From NCBI RefSeq assembly GCF_022985175.1, contig NC_066885.1, forward strand, positions 14,821,560 to 14,885,559: a stretch of 64,000 bases of DNA, given 5' to 3'. Of this stretch, positions 36,090 through 47,492 are shown piece by piece. The notes below the pieces were generated by a model that made no database searches, was not told the origin of the DNA, and saw nothing but the letters and a program-made list of their open reading frames with translations. Each line of letters begins with the position of its first letter. Within the stretch, counting starts at the first letter, position 1. A program made the translations under genes and the position numbers. This DNA is from Labeo rohita. Lineage: Eukaryota; Chordata; Actinopteri; Cypriniformes; Cyprinidae.

Positions 36090-36215
36090 GCGGTCAGGAC
36101 CGTGGCACCTGCTTCCTTTGAAACGTTTAATGATTGAGCCTGATGCGCCCGCGCCCGCGCCCGCTCCGTCCCCCTACTCCATTCTGCCTGTTAATACACG
36201 AGAGCATGTTAGGGG
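36090..36215. repeat. GC-rich promoter-like segment, repeated at 44443-44590
   Basis: Shared sequence includes CAGGACCGTGGCACCTGCTT (here) against CAGAACCGTGGCGCGGGCTT (second copy), a GCGCCC/GCCCGC run followed by CTCCGTCC, and a later GAGAGCATGTTAGGGGAGGC. Both lie on the plus strand. In the second copy the segment is followed by a splice-donor-like CAGTAAGTTA and a coding relic, suggesting a transposon-borne or retrogene promoter and first exon. Confidence 0.5.
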
Positions 36216-37063
36216 AGGCGCGCAGAGTGTAAAATAATCATTATTATTAATTACTAATTTGAATCGGTGCATTTATAGCTAAACCAATACCTTGAAAATG
36301 AAAAGAAGCAGGTTTTTACGGTCAGATATTTCTTAAACCGGTGAACCCCTGTAAACTTTACCAGCGGTAAAGTGTTAAACTAACACTTTTGAAAGAGTTA
36401 ACATTATTAACACCCTGACAGTGTTACTAACAAACTCTTAATATGTAAAATATTAACACCAGAATGGATGATGAAAAACCAAAGTTGGATTAACTGGTCA
36501 ACAGCAACAATGTTCAGGTGGACAAAAACACACAAAACAATTCACATTTGCATTTATTTACAAAATGAAACCTATAATTTTCCCTGCAACAAAATTTCTT
36601 CACATTCAGTGTTTTCAATACATGTAAAAACATGTTCTTACAGCAATTAAAACATCATAATGCTAAGGCATATCAATGCAAAGACACAAAATACACATTC
36701 TAATGTGGTGCATATTATGTACTCTTAATGTCATAAGGTTTATAATGACAACAACAGTCTTTGCTAATGGTGTTTGGACCTCCTTGAAGAGAGTATAGTC
36801 TCATTTTTTGTTTTCAGCATGACAAGATGCGTTTCTCTGCCGTTTTCAGCCAAGCAAGATATACATTCTCACTTGCAGCATCACAAAAGTGCTCCTGTAA
36901 AATTGAAAAATAAAACAACAAAAACATAAAAAAAACAGTATAAGTTCACATCCATTTATCAGGTGAAATGTCAGAAACAAGTGTCAAATAGTCAAGTCAC
37001 CTTTATATATAATGTTTTTTGCAATGTAGAGTGTCTCAAAGCAGCTTTACAGTATTAAAAGGT

Positions 37064-37795
37064 TACTTCACTCCAAAATGAAAATTGTCATTATTCACAC
37101 AAAGAAATAAAAAATAAGGACTTTATTCAACGTCTCACCCTACAGCACCATTTTAGAATGTTTTACCTGAACACAAATGGCGTATGCTGTTTTGTGTCAT
37201 CTGTGCCACACGGATATTTCTTCTATATTTATTTACACTTTGATTTGAACAATACTTTGTAAGACATGTCACATGGATTATTTTACAGATCTCCTTGCCA
37301 CATTTCTGGACGTTGATTGTGTTAATTACATTACTGTATATGGGAGGGTCAGAAAGCTGTCAGAATGCATCAGAATGCAAGCTTTTACAGGTTTGGAACA
37401 ACATGGGGGTAAGTGATTAATGACAAAATTTTCATTTTGGGGTAGAGTAACCCTTTAAACAGGGAAATAGTGTGTCGAAATAGTTCTGTTTTCCTCTGGC
37501 CAGACTAAATTTTAAATCTACATTGCAACAAAGTTAGATTGTGCAGAAAACTCATCTGGTTCCCGTGGTTTTGTCCGAATCACCATCTAGGTGACGAGGT
37601 CTTCAGATGGGATCAGTCTCTGGCCCTCATCTATTTGTCCTGGTCTCCACTGACATTCAGGGCTGTAGAGATCATCTCTAGGTGCTGATCAACCATCTGG
37701 GCTAGGTACGGACTATATCCGGGTACCTGCAGTGACCATTTGACCTGGATACAGTCTGGATCTGGGTGGCTACAGTGACCTCGGAATAAGAACCA
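37064..37795. repeat. diverged palindromic MITE followed by EnSpm-like repeat sequence
   Basis: 37064-37460 has inverted ends CACTCCAAAATGAAAATTGT and ACAAAATTTTCATTTTGGGG, the family of 3284-3840. From about 37480 to 37795 a different repeat follows, with alternating phrases such as GGTGCTGATCAACCATCTGG, GTACGGACTATATCCGGGTA and CTGGATCTGGGTGGCTACAG. I recall this as a common cyprinid CACTA-type non-autonomous repeat, but I could not check it. Bases 36260-37060 and 37800-38610 show no gene. Confidence 0.45.
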
Positions 37796-38612
37796 AAAAG
37801 ACTAACATTAATGTAGATGCCAATCTGACAGTTTAAATCTAGATAATACAATAGAATACAAATAAAAAGAAATATTAGTTTGAATATTATTATTTGAGTA
37901 AAAGCATTTAATTCACTGTAAATTTATGTACATATGTATTGTAAAAAGTCAGTCTTACTAGAAAATTGGTCTTGTAACGTCAGCGACAAAGTCATAATTC
38001 CAAGTGCGTACTGAAGTTGGACTCCTCCTACCAAAATGAATGCGCATAAATGGGACAGCACATAAATAAATGACAGTGCAAACCCAAAGGAAATCAGATT
38101 CTTTATTATTGTTGTTTAATAATCAAAAAAAAAAAATAAAAAATACTTATAAAATACATAATGTAAATGAGATAAAACACTTACTTTCTCTGTTTTCCTT
38201 GATAAAACCAACTTTCCTGGCTGCTGCGCATTGCGAGTGAAAGAAAATATCGCTCTGAGAAAAAGTTTAGGCGTGCACAACACATAAATATCGCTATTAA
38301 TCAATGTGTTGTATACTGTTGAACCCCTGATGTCACATGGATGTCACATTACCAATCTCCTTGCCACGTTTCTGGACGTTGATTGTGTTAATTACACACA
38401 CACACAAACATATATTATAAATTACGCATATACCCACTTCTTCAGGCGCCACTACATCACTGCTTTTGCGTTGAGACATTTTAAAGTTATTTTAAACATC
38501 TATCAAATCTTAGGTAAATTTTGTATCAGTTCTTTTTTTCATTTTTTTAGGTCCTTATTGTAATAGGATAGTACAGATATGAAAGAAAAAGATGCCAGGT
38601 TTGAGCTCCAGT

Positions 38613-40299
38613 ATATGTACTAGTGTTGTCAAAAGACCCGGTACTTCGGTACCAAGTCGGTACTAAAAAAAATTAAATGTTACGGTACCAGGTTTTCTTA
38701 AGTACCGGTGGTACCGAGCACCCGGTCAACCCGGTTCTTACTGCGCTATGCGAAAAGTACACACTGCGCAGTTGTTGCGTCTTCTTCACAAAAGCACAGA
38801 GACACGGCGACCGGCGGTGCTGCTGATGCGGCTGCTCTGAATCCGCTTGTTGAAAAGAAAGGAGGAAGGAGCCACGTGTGGAAATATTTTGTATTTGCGG
38901 CTGATGACAAGAGCAACATCATAGATCATCAGAAACCCATTTGCAAACGGTGCATCGAAGTTCTTTCTCAAAAGGAGGAAATACATCGAACTTAATAAAA
39001 CACCTCAAAGACCGACACCCAGATTTAATGAAAGAGTTCAAGCAGGTAAGTTTTCATTTAATTTTATATTTAGAGCTTTTGTTATAAAAATTATACCTTA
39101 AATAAACATCGCCATTTGCTTAGTTAATCGTTAGCATAAGCGCGGCTAATGCTAACGCGAGTATTAGAATAAACTTCTTTATTACGTGTTTAATGCTCCT
39201 ATAGCGTTTATTAAAAAAAAAAAAAAAAAAAAAAAACAGGACATGATAGTGTGGTATTTTTACACACCTGAGGCTTTTAAATGACATGTGTAGCTAAAAT
39301 ATGTGTGTTAGAGAACAAATGTACAAATGTATGGTTAATGTTTATAGCCTTACAATCGGTCCATCAGAAAAGCAGTTCTAGGCTATGAAATATAGTTTGC
39401 GCAGTTTGATTAAATAAAAGTACAGTCAAATACAGTCCTGTATAGTTTGGTAAAAGATACTTTTCATTAACATGACTTAATATTATCTAACATCAAGTTA
39501 CAGTGAGTGAACATTAATTAATGTGTGTGAATTTTGTTTTATACAAACATTTGATGGTTCATGTTTGTTCATTGTGCGTGAAATAATGTTAACAGATACA
39601 ACTTTTAATTTAAAATAAATTATTAATACATTTTGAAATTAAGAGAATAATTGCTATGTAACACTTGTTTATTAAGTCATGTTAAATGGAGTCTTTTTGT
39701 AAAGTGTTTTTAATAAGACAGTTTCCGTCTGTGCAACATTGATATCTTACACTCAATATAAGTAATCTTATCTAACTTTGTTATAAAAAGCTGAGGTTTG
39801 TTATTTACTGAAAAGTTATATATAAAGTTCTGTTTAGCTGGTGTCAATCTAATATTGCATTTAGTTAGACTCAGCCCATTGTTTTACTCAAGTATATTAT
39901 ATTTTCCTTTTACAGCTGCAGGCTGAAGAAGACCACGAACCAAACTCCTAAGCAGACAACGGTTCCAGATGCTTTTCAGCAGCAGAAGTATGACAAAAAC
40001 TCACCTGAGGCAAAAAAACTGAACCGAGCTGTTGCTGAATTCACATGTATGGATCAAGTGCCAGTTTATACAGTGAAAAATGGGGATTTCAGCAAATGCT
40101 TCATCACCTCAGCCCAAAATACCAGCTTCCAAGTCAAAACTTTGTTTTATTTTTGTTTGTTATAAATAAAAATAGTGTTGTTCAATTCATGTTTTTGTGT
40201 TTTGATTTGGTACCGAAATTGGTACCGAGAACCGTGGATTTTCACTGGTATTGGTACCGAATACTGAAATTTTGGTACCGTGACAACACTAATATGTAC
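38613..40299 (+). mobile_element. hAT element, 1671 bp, exact 8-bp target duplication, defective BED transposase
   Basis: Element 38621-40291 starts TAGTGTTGTCA and ends in TGACAACACTA. The octamer ATATGTAC is present exactly on both sides (38613-38620 and 40292-40299). Inside is a plus-strand exon ending at a GTAAG donor (39046) that encodes a BED zinc finger: SHVWKYFVFA, then a C-x2-C pair in KPICKRCIEV, a one-base frameshift near 38965, then NLIKHLKDRHP with the paired His. After an acceptor at 39915 a second broken frame has VPVYTVKNGDFSKC, a piece typical of hAT transposases before the RNase-H core. The catalytic domain is absent, so the element cannot move by itself. Perfect duplication and TIRs suggest a fairly young insertion. 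Confidence 0.9.
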
Positions 40300-41571
40300 A
40301 TAAATACTATAGGCTTGTTATACCCATAAGGCTGAGTCTCTGAATACTTACTTAAAATTGGGAGAAGAGGTCCAATGAACCATCTTGTAAATGTGGGATA
40401 ATTGATCGCTGTAAAATTAAATGTTAAACTTAGTATCATGCCAATACCAGCTGTATAGAACATTAAAGCAATATTAAAAATCTCACACTTGGTTTTTAGT
40501 TTGGATTAATCTAGTATATATGAAAAAGACCTTGAGACTTAATGTTAATACCAAAAAATAATAAAATAAAATAAAATAAAATAAATAAACCCTCATTGCT
40601 CTTGACTGATTGACTTTTGTTCCTTTAACAATGATTAATCTATATTTAATTTATACAGCGAAGAAAATGCAAATTTATTTGATTATTTAATTTCTGTACA
40701 TATAAAGCAGTGTTTAATACGTTTTTGTAATAATGTGATTAATTTTGTAATAATTAATAGTGTTCTAATACATACATATATAGATATCCTATATATACTA
40801 TTTATCTATCTATCTATATATCTTTCTGCTTAACTGACGCCTAATATCAGTATGAAACGCGATAAGATCTGATGATTGGTTCATGAATTTTAATCACGTT
40901 GTCTGCTTTGGCTCAAACTGATTTGCTGAAATCAGAACGTGAACGCAATCAGTGATCCTTAGACAATGAAAATTAAGTCATTTTAACGAGAAAAAAATGA
41001 ACTATATAGTGTGCCAATTTTAATCTCATCATTCTTAGCTTGTGTGAGAGAAACGCGGAGCGCTTTCCTCAGCCAATAATGCGCTCACTGCTCTATATAG
41101 AGTGAAACATAATCTTTCAGTCCAAGTGCTCAAATGTAGGAACAAATGTACAAGTTTAACAAAAACAATGGCGAGTTAAATCTAACAATTTATTGGCCAA
41201 AAGGTAACAGATATTATTAGCTGACTAGATTGAACGCGCTTATGTTGCTGTCTGTTGTGCTGAAATGTCAATCACTTTTCATAGCTTCATTATGGCTTAT
41301 AACTTTTGGCGTAATGTTAAGACACTTCATCATTTACATGACCAGGATATGTTTAACTCTTTATCCTAAATATCAGTAACGTTATCTGAATACTGAAAGA
41401 AATATAGTTAGCATTACACTAAACCCGATCGCAAACTAACACTCAGTATGTGAATTGTCAGCAATTCTGTCCATTCAGTTTATTACCAGAACAAATACAT
41501 CTCACATTGGACAGGAAAATTGTAGGTTTCGTTTGGATATTTACATATTTATCTGAGAAAAAGCAAAAGCA
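40300..41571. other. AT-rich spacer inside the 7.2-kb insertion
   Basis: Contains an (AAAAT)n run near 40556-40592 and TATC repeats near 40797-40822. No open frame with recognisable motifs and no further transposon termini were found. Confidence 0.55.
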
Positions 41572-42973
41572 ATACTCACTAGAGCCCGACCGATTTATCG
41601 GCAGGCCGATATTATCGGCCGATATTAGGCATTTTCCAAACTATCGGTATCGGCATTTATAATGGCCGATAAATGAATATTTCAAAAATAAAATAAAAAC
41701 GGATGAAACACCCTTCAACCATGTCATGAGTGTTGGCGTTGTATAGTTTGTCCACCAGAGGGCACTCTACACCTTCCCTGTTGGCAACACTCGTGTATAA
41801 CGCGCCACACATCCTGCAACCTGCTGATCCAGCCAGAGTCGGGCAGAGAGAACCAGTTATCCGCGAGTGAGATCATCGGTGAAGTGTGTTCATGGTGAGT
41901 TGGTCACGAGACATACATTGCTTGAATAACAATTAAAAGAACATCCCCATCAGTTCTCTTAACTCAAATAAGCATGACAAAATTCGTGACTATCATGTCC
42001 AGTTTTGCTGCTGTTAAATAAGCGAGAGTGAAGCGGAATTAGCTAGTAATTACCTTACGTTGTTACAGTGTAGTTGACTGACTGTCCTTTTAACTTTTGA
42101 CATTGAGACTGAAGTATTTCTTTAATAGCGTGACAGTTATAGCAATGAGACGTATCATCTCTCCTTGGCCTGTTATATTGAAAATGTATGTTTTACAATT
42201 TGCAGTATGACTTTATCCATTGCTAAATTATGGCTCATCATAGACTAGCTAACCACAAAGCTAGCTAATGCCATTATCAGTGGAAGACCGCTAACGTTAA
42301 CATTAATGAGCTTGGAAACCACAACGAACTTATTCTGCCTAAATAAAGTAATGATTACTGTATTTATAACTAGCATATCTCTAGTTACAGTCCCTGCATT
42401 GTAAAATGTAAGTTAGACTTGCCAGGAGTCAACATTTAGACATAGAGAAAAAGTATCAAACGTAGCTTGTGCATAAAAGTTAGCTTTTCTTTTACATGTG
42501 TGTGAAATCCAATGACGCCAAGTGTGCGTTGCAGACTGTCGTTCAGCCTCAGCATTAACGAGTCACATAATGGATTTAGATCGCTAAATAGTAGGTTTTA
42601 GAAGGCAGGCAGCAACTGATGATTGAAAATGGTTTGATGTAGCTTGGTGGAAAGAATTTAAAAAGTGCAGGTAAAGGGATAAGCAAGCTGACATTGTAAC
42701 TTTAATATATTTTGATGTTCCTCTGTTCTGTTGTGACAATAAAAGAAACAAGTTTCTTTTTAAAATGCACTAACATATTATGTTAGTTAAAACTCATAAA
42801 TAACTACAAATAACTAATGTTAGGGAAATCTGATAATGTTTTGTTGCGCGTTTCCTAAATTAAAAAAAAATATATATATATATCGGCCGATATATCGGAA
42901 TATTCAATTTTTAAAAAATTTGTATCGGTATCGGCCTTCAAAATCCCTTTATCGGTCGGGCTCTAATACTCAC
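41572..42973. mobile_element. hAT non-autonomous element, 1386 bp, exact 8-bp target duplication
   Basis: Element 41580-42965. The ends are inverted: TAGAGCCCGACCGAT at the left and ATCGGTCGGGCTCTA at the right, with subterminal ATCGG and CCGAT clusters at both ends. ATACTCAC occurs exactly at 41572-41579 and 42966-42973. The interior has a GC-richer piece at 41740-41900 that resembles a 5' untranslated exon (ending in ATGGTGAGTTGG), but there is no transposase frame. Confidence 0.9.
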
Positions 42974-43404
42974 GTATCCTGGCTTGAAGAAGAATAACGG
43001 CCCAACGGTCTGTTCAGTTGTAAAATGCGCTTCGGAACAGTGACGAGTACACGTCGTACAGTGGTTGTCCAGACAGTCTAAGCACAACCTTCAGCGATTC
43101 GTGATTGAATGACAACATTGTGACAACGCAGTAACAACCTTAACAACACAACGTAGAACCAACAACCATTTAGCCATGTTGTTACAACGTTGCTAAAAGG
43201 TTGGCTACGTTGTAGCAACGTTCTGTGTTTGTTGGGTAACTATTTAAACAAAACTGTATTAAATTCATTACAGTTCAAATTAGCCAATCCACAAAGATAG
43301 CACAAACCAATTCCATTATAGGCTATATATGTCTGTATTCCTCTAGAGAGTTTTGTCGATGTAGGGCGTTTTAGTTGTTTTGATTTTTGTTTAGCCTATT
43401 CCTT

Positions 43405-43700
43405 CTTATAGTTTTATAGTACACTCTAAAAAGTGCTGGGTTATTTTTATAAACACATTGCTGGGTTAATTGTGCTGGGTCAAAATTCTGGGTTGTTTGA
43501 GGTACTGTAAACACACATTTGGGTTGATCATGCTGGGTCAAATGGACTCTAGTGGTTCTTTCACCACTGAACACGCGGGTTGGGTTATTTTAACCCAACC
43601 GGTTTGTTTATTTTATCACTTCATCGAACTTTCTGGATTGTTCACTCGTCTCCTCGTCAGGCGGTCACGCAATTCGCAGAAAGCAGGATTATACGGTAAG
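43405..43700 (+). repeat. CTGGGTT-rich element, left end
   Basis: Starts ACACTCTAAAAAGTGCTGGG and carries several TGCTGGGTCAAA repeats, then GGTTGGGTTATTTTAACCCA. It is the same family as 16853-18727 and 63606-63790. It follows directly on DNA homologous to intron 1 of the distal fas copy (43240-43400), so it marks a second break of the proximal fas 5' region; exon 1 was not found beyond it. Bases 43700-44440 show nothing identifiable. Confidence 0.5.
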
Positions 43701-44442
43701 TTAATATGATTATATGATTATTTACCTTTATTTTTTAATAAGCTGTGGTTTAAAACACAGCAATTTCACTGTTTAATGCAATATTTGATATGTTGCTGTG
43801 CGGGGTTAGCATTAATTCTTTGAATGATTAACGAACGTTAAGTAGCAGCCTAGAGTGAGGTACTTTTTTGCCTCAACAATCGCTTTATCGTTATATAAAA
43901 AAGTTGTGTGTGTGTGCGCGTGCAAAGTTTTATTTATATACAGTACACATCCTTTTTTTATCAGTATTGTCCTTTTCGAAAACAGGCATAGGTTAGAAAT
44001 ACGGGGTAAGTTCAGTTACTGTCTGAATACTGTATGGCTTTGTAATGTTTTGTCAGAATTATGTCATTTCGTACTTAAATTGACCTTTTAAGGGCATATT
44101 TTTCAAGTCAATGTCTGCGACGTGCCGAATCCAACGGTATATCCGTCATTTTTATGTTGTGCATTTTCGCGCTCTTTTTTCCTCAGGTAGCTGCATTAGC
44201 TCCGCTATACAGCTTACTTTAATGACTAGTGGTTTATGGTGTAGTGCAGGGTATACCCAGGTATACGGCTTATGTCCACTTCTTTATCAGTTGGCTTTGC
44301 GTGTACCCACTTCTAAATCCCCTCTGTTGCGCATCCAGTAGTGTCCTTTATTAGCCAAAATCGTGACAGTCCACCACATGAATAGCTAATTCAGTCGCAT
44401 GTGAGTAAATGCAAATATTCCCTAAAAACACCCGGTAAGGAC

Positions 44443-44640
44443 AGTGATGCCATCAGAACCGTGGCGCGGGCTTCCTTTTAAATATATTTGATGATTGCGC
44501 CTAAATGCGCCCGCGCCCGCTCCGTCCACTCCTCCACCCAGATGGTCCCTGTTCATATGCGAGGGCATGTCAGGGGAGGCTCTGACAGAGAAAACCCGAC
44601 CGATTTAATCAGAAACTGCGGAGAATCACGTCCAGACGTC
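44443..44640 (+). promoter_or_regulatory. GC-rich promoter/first-exon-like segment before the coding relic
   Basis: Second copy of the segment at 36090-36215. It is CpG-rich against an AT-rich background, with GCGCCCGCGCCCGCTCCGTC, and ends at ACGTCAGTAAGTTATTC, where a splice donor could sit. About 600 bp downstream begin the exons of the relic at 45237. The assignment as promoter is an inference from composition and position. Confidence 0.35.
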
Positions 44641-45236
44641 AGTAAGTTATTCTTTTCAGCATGTAATGTTATTTGCATTTGGGGCGTATACCCACTTCTC
44701 CAGGCACCAAGACACCACTGTTTATGAGGTCCTTTTTACTCTTCCTCTATTTTAGTGAATGCTTGTGTTACATTACAAACTAGGAGACCAGTATAAAAAT
44801 TAAATGGGTATGCCGTCTGATTTTTTTTAACAGTGTAGGTTCTGCCCTTCAGACTGGAGACTGATAAATGCAGTTCAGTGGTGAGATGCTAGCTTGGGTT
44901 GCCTTCAGTACCATATAATATAGAATCGTGTCATCACGTGTTTGACAAACGCTCCAGTGCATACAGTATTTGTGTTCTAACTCTGAAGATCGCCAAAGTT
45001 TTACAACAATTCAAACTGTTTTAATTTGGCACTACTGCGCAAAACGTTTTTTTTAAAACGTTTATGAGATCTCGCGATATTAAAATGCTTGAGAATCTTT
45101 CTCGCGATATCAGCATAATAGAACTGATCTGTGTTTAAATGATTGCGCTGCAGCTAAACGCATTAACCTGCTTTCTATATAAAATAAAAACAGTTTTATG
45201 AAATTCTAATTTTCTAAATCTGAAATTTCATTCTAG

Positions 45237-46566
45237 ATATGTGAGATTCTTGATGGTGCAGATGGACAGCTTTGAAATAGAGAAGTTGAAGGAAAGGCAG
45301 CTTGATACCTTGGTTAAAACCTTTGAAGGTAAGTTACATCATTCAATAACATTCAATACCCATGATTTGTTTTAGAATTTGATCTTTTCATTAAAATAAC
45401 CATAGTTACTGGTATGGCAATAAAATCAAACAATCAATTTAACATTTAAAAGCTTTAACCTAACTTTAACTTGTTTTTTTTTTTTTTTCAAATTTGATCA
45501 GATTTCACAAGACTTCAGGAAGCTACATCCAGAGGCAGACTTTTTGAAGACTGGGCTACAATTGCAGACCAAATTGTTGCCTATGCCCAGCAAGATGGAA
45601 AGGTGCATTAAGAGCTGGGTGACATGACTTCAGGTAAGGTATTTCTTATAATATGTCAATCTATATAAACAAAATTCAGCTGTATTTGACCATTTCACAT
45701 GAAATTCTTTCAGTGAGGGGGGAGATGTAGGGACGTGTGCCGTGCAAGAAAAATAGGCTACAACCGCATCTCTGGTCATTTTAATATGTAATCTGTAATG
45801 TTAGTAATACCAGTCGGATGTTTTTGCACATCAATCTGACGATAAATGTGGCACACCCTGTTTTTCTGATGCACACCCAGAGTCTTTTTTTGGGCTACGC
45901 TACTGGCGTGAACATTTCACATGAAATTCTGTCAGTGAGGGGGGAGTTGTAGGGACGCGTGCCGCGCAAGAAAAATAGGCTACAACCGCATCTCTGGTCA
46001 TTTTAATATGTAATTTGTAATGTTAGTAATACCAGTCGGATGTTTTTGCACATCAATCTGATGATAAATGTGGCACACCCAGTTTTTCTGATGCACACCC
46101 AGAGTCTCTTTCCTGGCTACGCTACTGATTTGACACATCAACTGGTAAATACAATGGTACAGTAAGACTTAACTAGTTGCTTATTAGTTTGTGTATTGGC
46201 TGTTAGTTAGTACTTATAAAGCACATACTGATGCCTTATTCTGCATGAGCATATTCTACATCCCTGAATCCCACCCCATACCTAAACTTAACCTGCAGTA
46301 GTTGAATGGGGGTGGGGATTCATTTGCATTAATACCATTATAATTTTTATTTATTTTTTTTTATTATGATTTCATTATTTAAAGGAATGAGGAAATTTCA
46401 ATGTGTTGTTTTGATTATGAGATACGTTTCACAGTTTGCACTGTATTATTCTTATGGTTTAGATGCTAAAGGGGAGAGTGCTTTCAAAGTCCTGCCCATT
46501 CTGGAGGAATGGTCCACAGAACCACAACCACAGAATTCTGGAGGCCATTCATTGACATACAACCTG
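45237..46566 (+). pseudogene. three-exon coding relic, function not recognised
   Basis: Exons read at 45237-45328, 45502-45633 and from 46463 to about 46566, with AG/GT borders and matching phases. The reading is YVRFLMVQMDSFEIEKLKER and QLDTLVKTFE, then DFTRLQEATSRGRLFEDWAT and IADQIVAYAQQDGKVH, a TAA stop at 45609-45611, then in the same frame ELGDMTS and DAKGESAFKVLPILEEWS. The frame stays open on both sides of the one stop and across two introns, which argues for descent from a real protein. It resembles families of repeated teleost proteins with KAFEVLP-type motifs that travel with transposons, but I cannot name it. A tandem repeat (45691-46131) and an AT microsatellite disrupt the second intron and the 3' side. 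Confidence 0.55.
45691..46131. repeat. tandem duplication of a 222-bp unit
   Basis: Unit 1 at 45691-45912 and unit 2 at 45913-46131 share nearly the whole sequence (CATTTCACATGAAATTCT at each start, GCATCTCTGGTCATTTTAAT and GATGCACACCCAGAGTCT inside) with a small number of substitutions, so the duplication is recent. Confidence 0.9.
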
Positions 46567-46584
46567 TACGTTTTGTTTTACTTT

Positions 46585-46589
<5 letters not shown>

Positions 46590-46645
<56 letters not shown>
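46590..46645. repeat. (AT)n microsatellite
   Basis: About 55 bases of pure AT dinucleotide. The I-Y alternating peptide predicted across it is an artefact. Confidence 0.95.
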
Positions 46646-46647
<2 letters not shown>

Positions 46648-47334
46648 GAATTTTTGGAAATGCAAACTGAAATTTTTTCCCACTGACACACTACAGCAAA
46701 AAATAGATATCACTGACTTAAAACCATTTTTTAGCTGGTGAAAATACTAGTGCTCCAATCATTTTGGCCCCCACTGTATGAAGTGTTCAGATGTAAAAGA
46801 CTAAAAATGTGCCGTTTGAAATTTTCTTCTAAAATGAGCATTTTTTCAGGCCTAAGTGTCTTCAAGACTAAGCGTCGTATAATTAACAGGTGGAGACCAG
46901 CATGGTGGATTTGTGTCTTGGGGACGAGACAACGACATCTCAGACCTTCACCATTTTTTTTGGGCCATGCCACTGAAGCGGACTCGTTGCCAGGGAATTT
47001 CTCCGGCTTGCAGTATATTATTATGATGGACAAGTCTTCATGTGTGATTTTTTTAAGGCCAACAGTTTTTTCTGGCCAGTTGTAACATGTTTTAAATTGT
47101 CATATGTATTGTCTGGTGGACACTTTGTTTGGCTTAGTTTTAATAGCACAATGTTTGGAACGATTTTCATGTGGCAATAATTAATTTTTAAGTGTTCTGC
47201 TGCTACAGTGTTGACAAAGAATGGGAATCTACAGTGCCTAGTTTACACAGTTTTGTGTTTTAAATTAACTGATCTACTGAAGTTGTTGTTTTATGTGTCT
47301 GTAATGGTTGGATAAAATGTGTGACAGCCTGTGT
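46646..47334 (+). other. non-coding tail after the coding relic
   Basis: Open frames on both strands at 46731-47085 have no recognisable motif and overlap each other antisense. The composition, with GCATTTTTTCAGGCCTAAGT followed by long T-rich stretches, would fit a 3' untranslated region or an ordinary spacer. No gene is claimed. Confidence 0.4.
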
Positions 47335-47492
47335 GACTGGTCCTTTGCTGGTTTTTGCTGGTCATGTTGCTGGTCAAGGACCAACATAAACCAGCAAAGA
47401 ACCAGCTTAAACCAGCATCAAAACCTACCTAACCAGCATCCCAGCATCAAAACATACCTACCAGCATATGCTGCTTTTTCACCAGGGAAGTA
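47335..47492. repeat. palindromic AACCAGCA-type MITE
   Basis: TGCTGGTTTTTGCTGGTCAT on one side and AACCAGCATC/ACCAGCATATGCTG on the other, ending TTTTTCACCAGGG. The full-length relative is at 61662-61888. Confidence 0.75.

Larger units (their letters stand above)
36059..43236. mobile_element. 7.2-kb insertion with 14-bp inverted ends and TA duplication in fas pseudogene intron 1
   Basis: Left end CCCAACAAACACAG (36059-36072), right end CTGTGTTTGTTGGG (43223-43236), flanked by TA on both sides. Deleting it joins TATGTTCATA to ACTATTTAAAC, which aligns with the uninterrupted intron 1 of the distal fas copy near 57045-57070. It is therefore a bona fide insertion or a cluster built inside one. 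The interior contains two hAT elements with exact target duplications, a palindromic MITE (about 37064-37460) and a GC-rich segment (36090-36215). No complete transposase was seen, so the founding element is probably non-autonomous and much enlarged by nested insertions. Right-end DNA rich in AACGTT and ACAACGT motifs (43110-43220) belongs to its terminus. Confidence 0.75.

Noticed and set aside
46731..47085. A 115-codon frame and a 100-codon antisense frame
   Set aside because: Both cover the same DNA, neither shows motifs or splice sites consistent with a gene, and the sequence looks untranslated.
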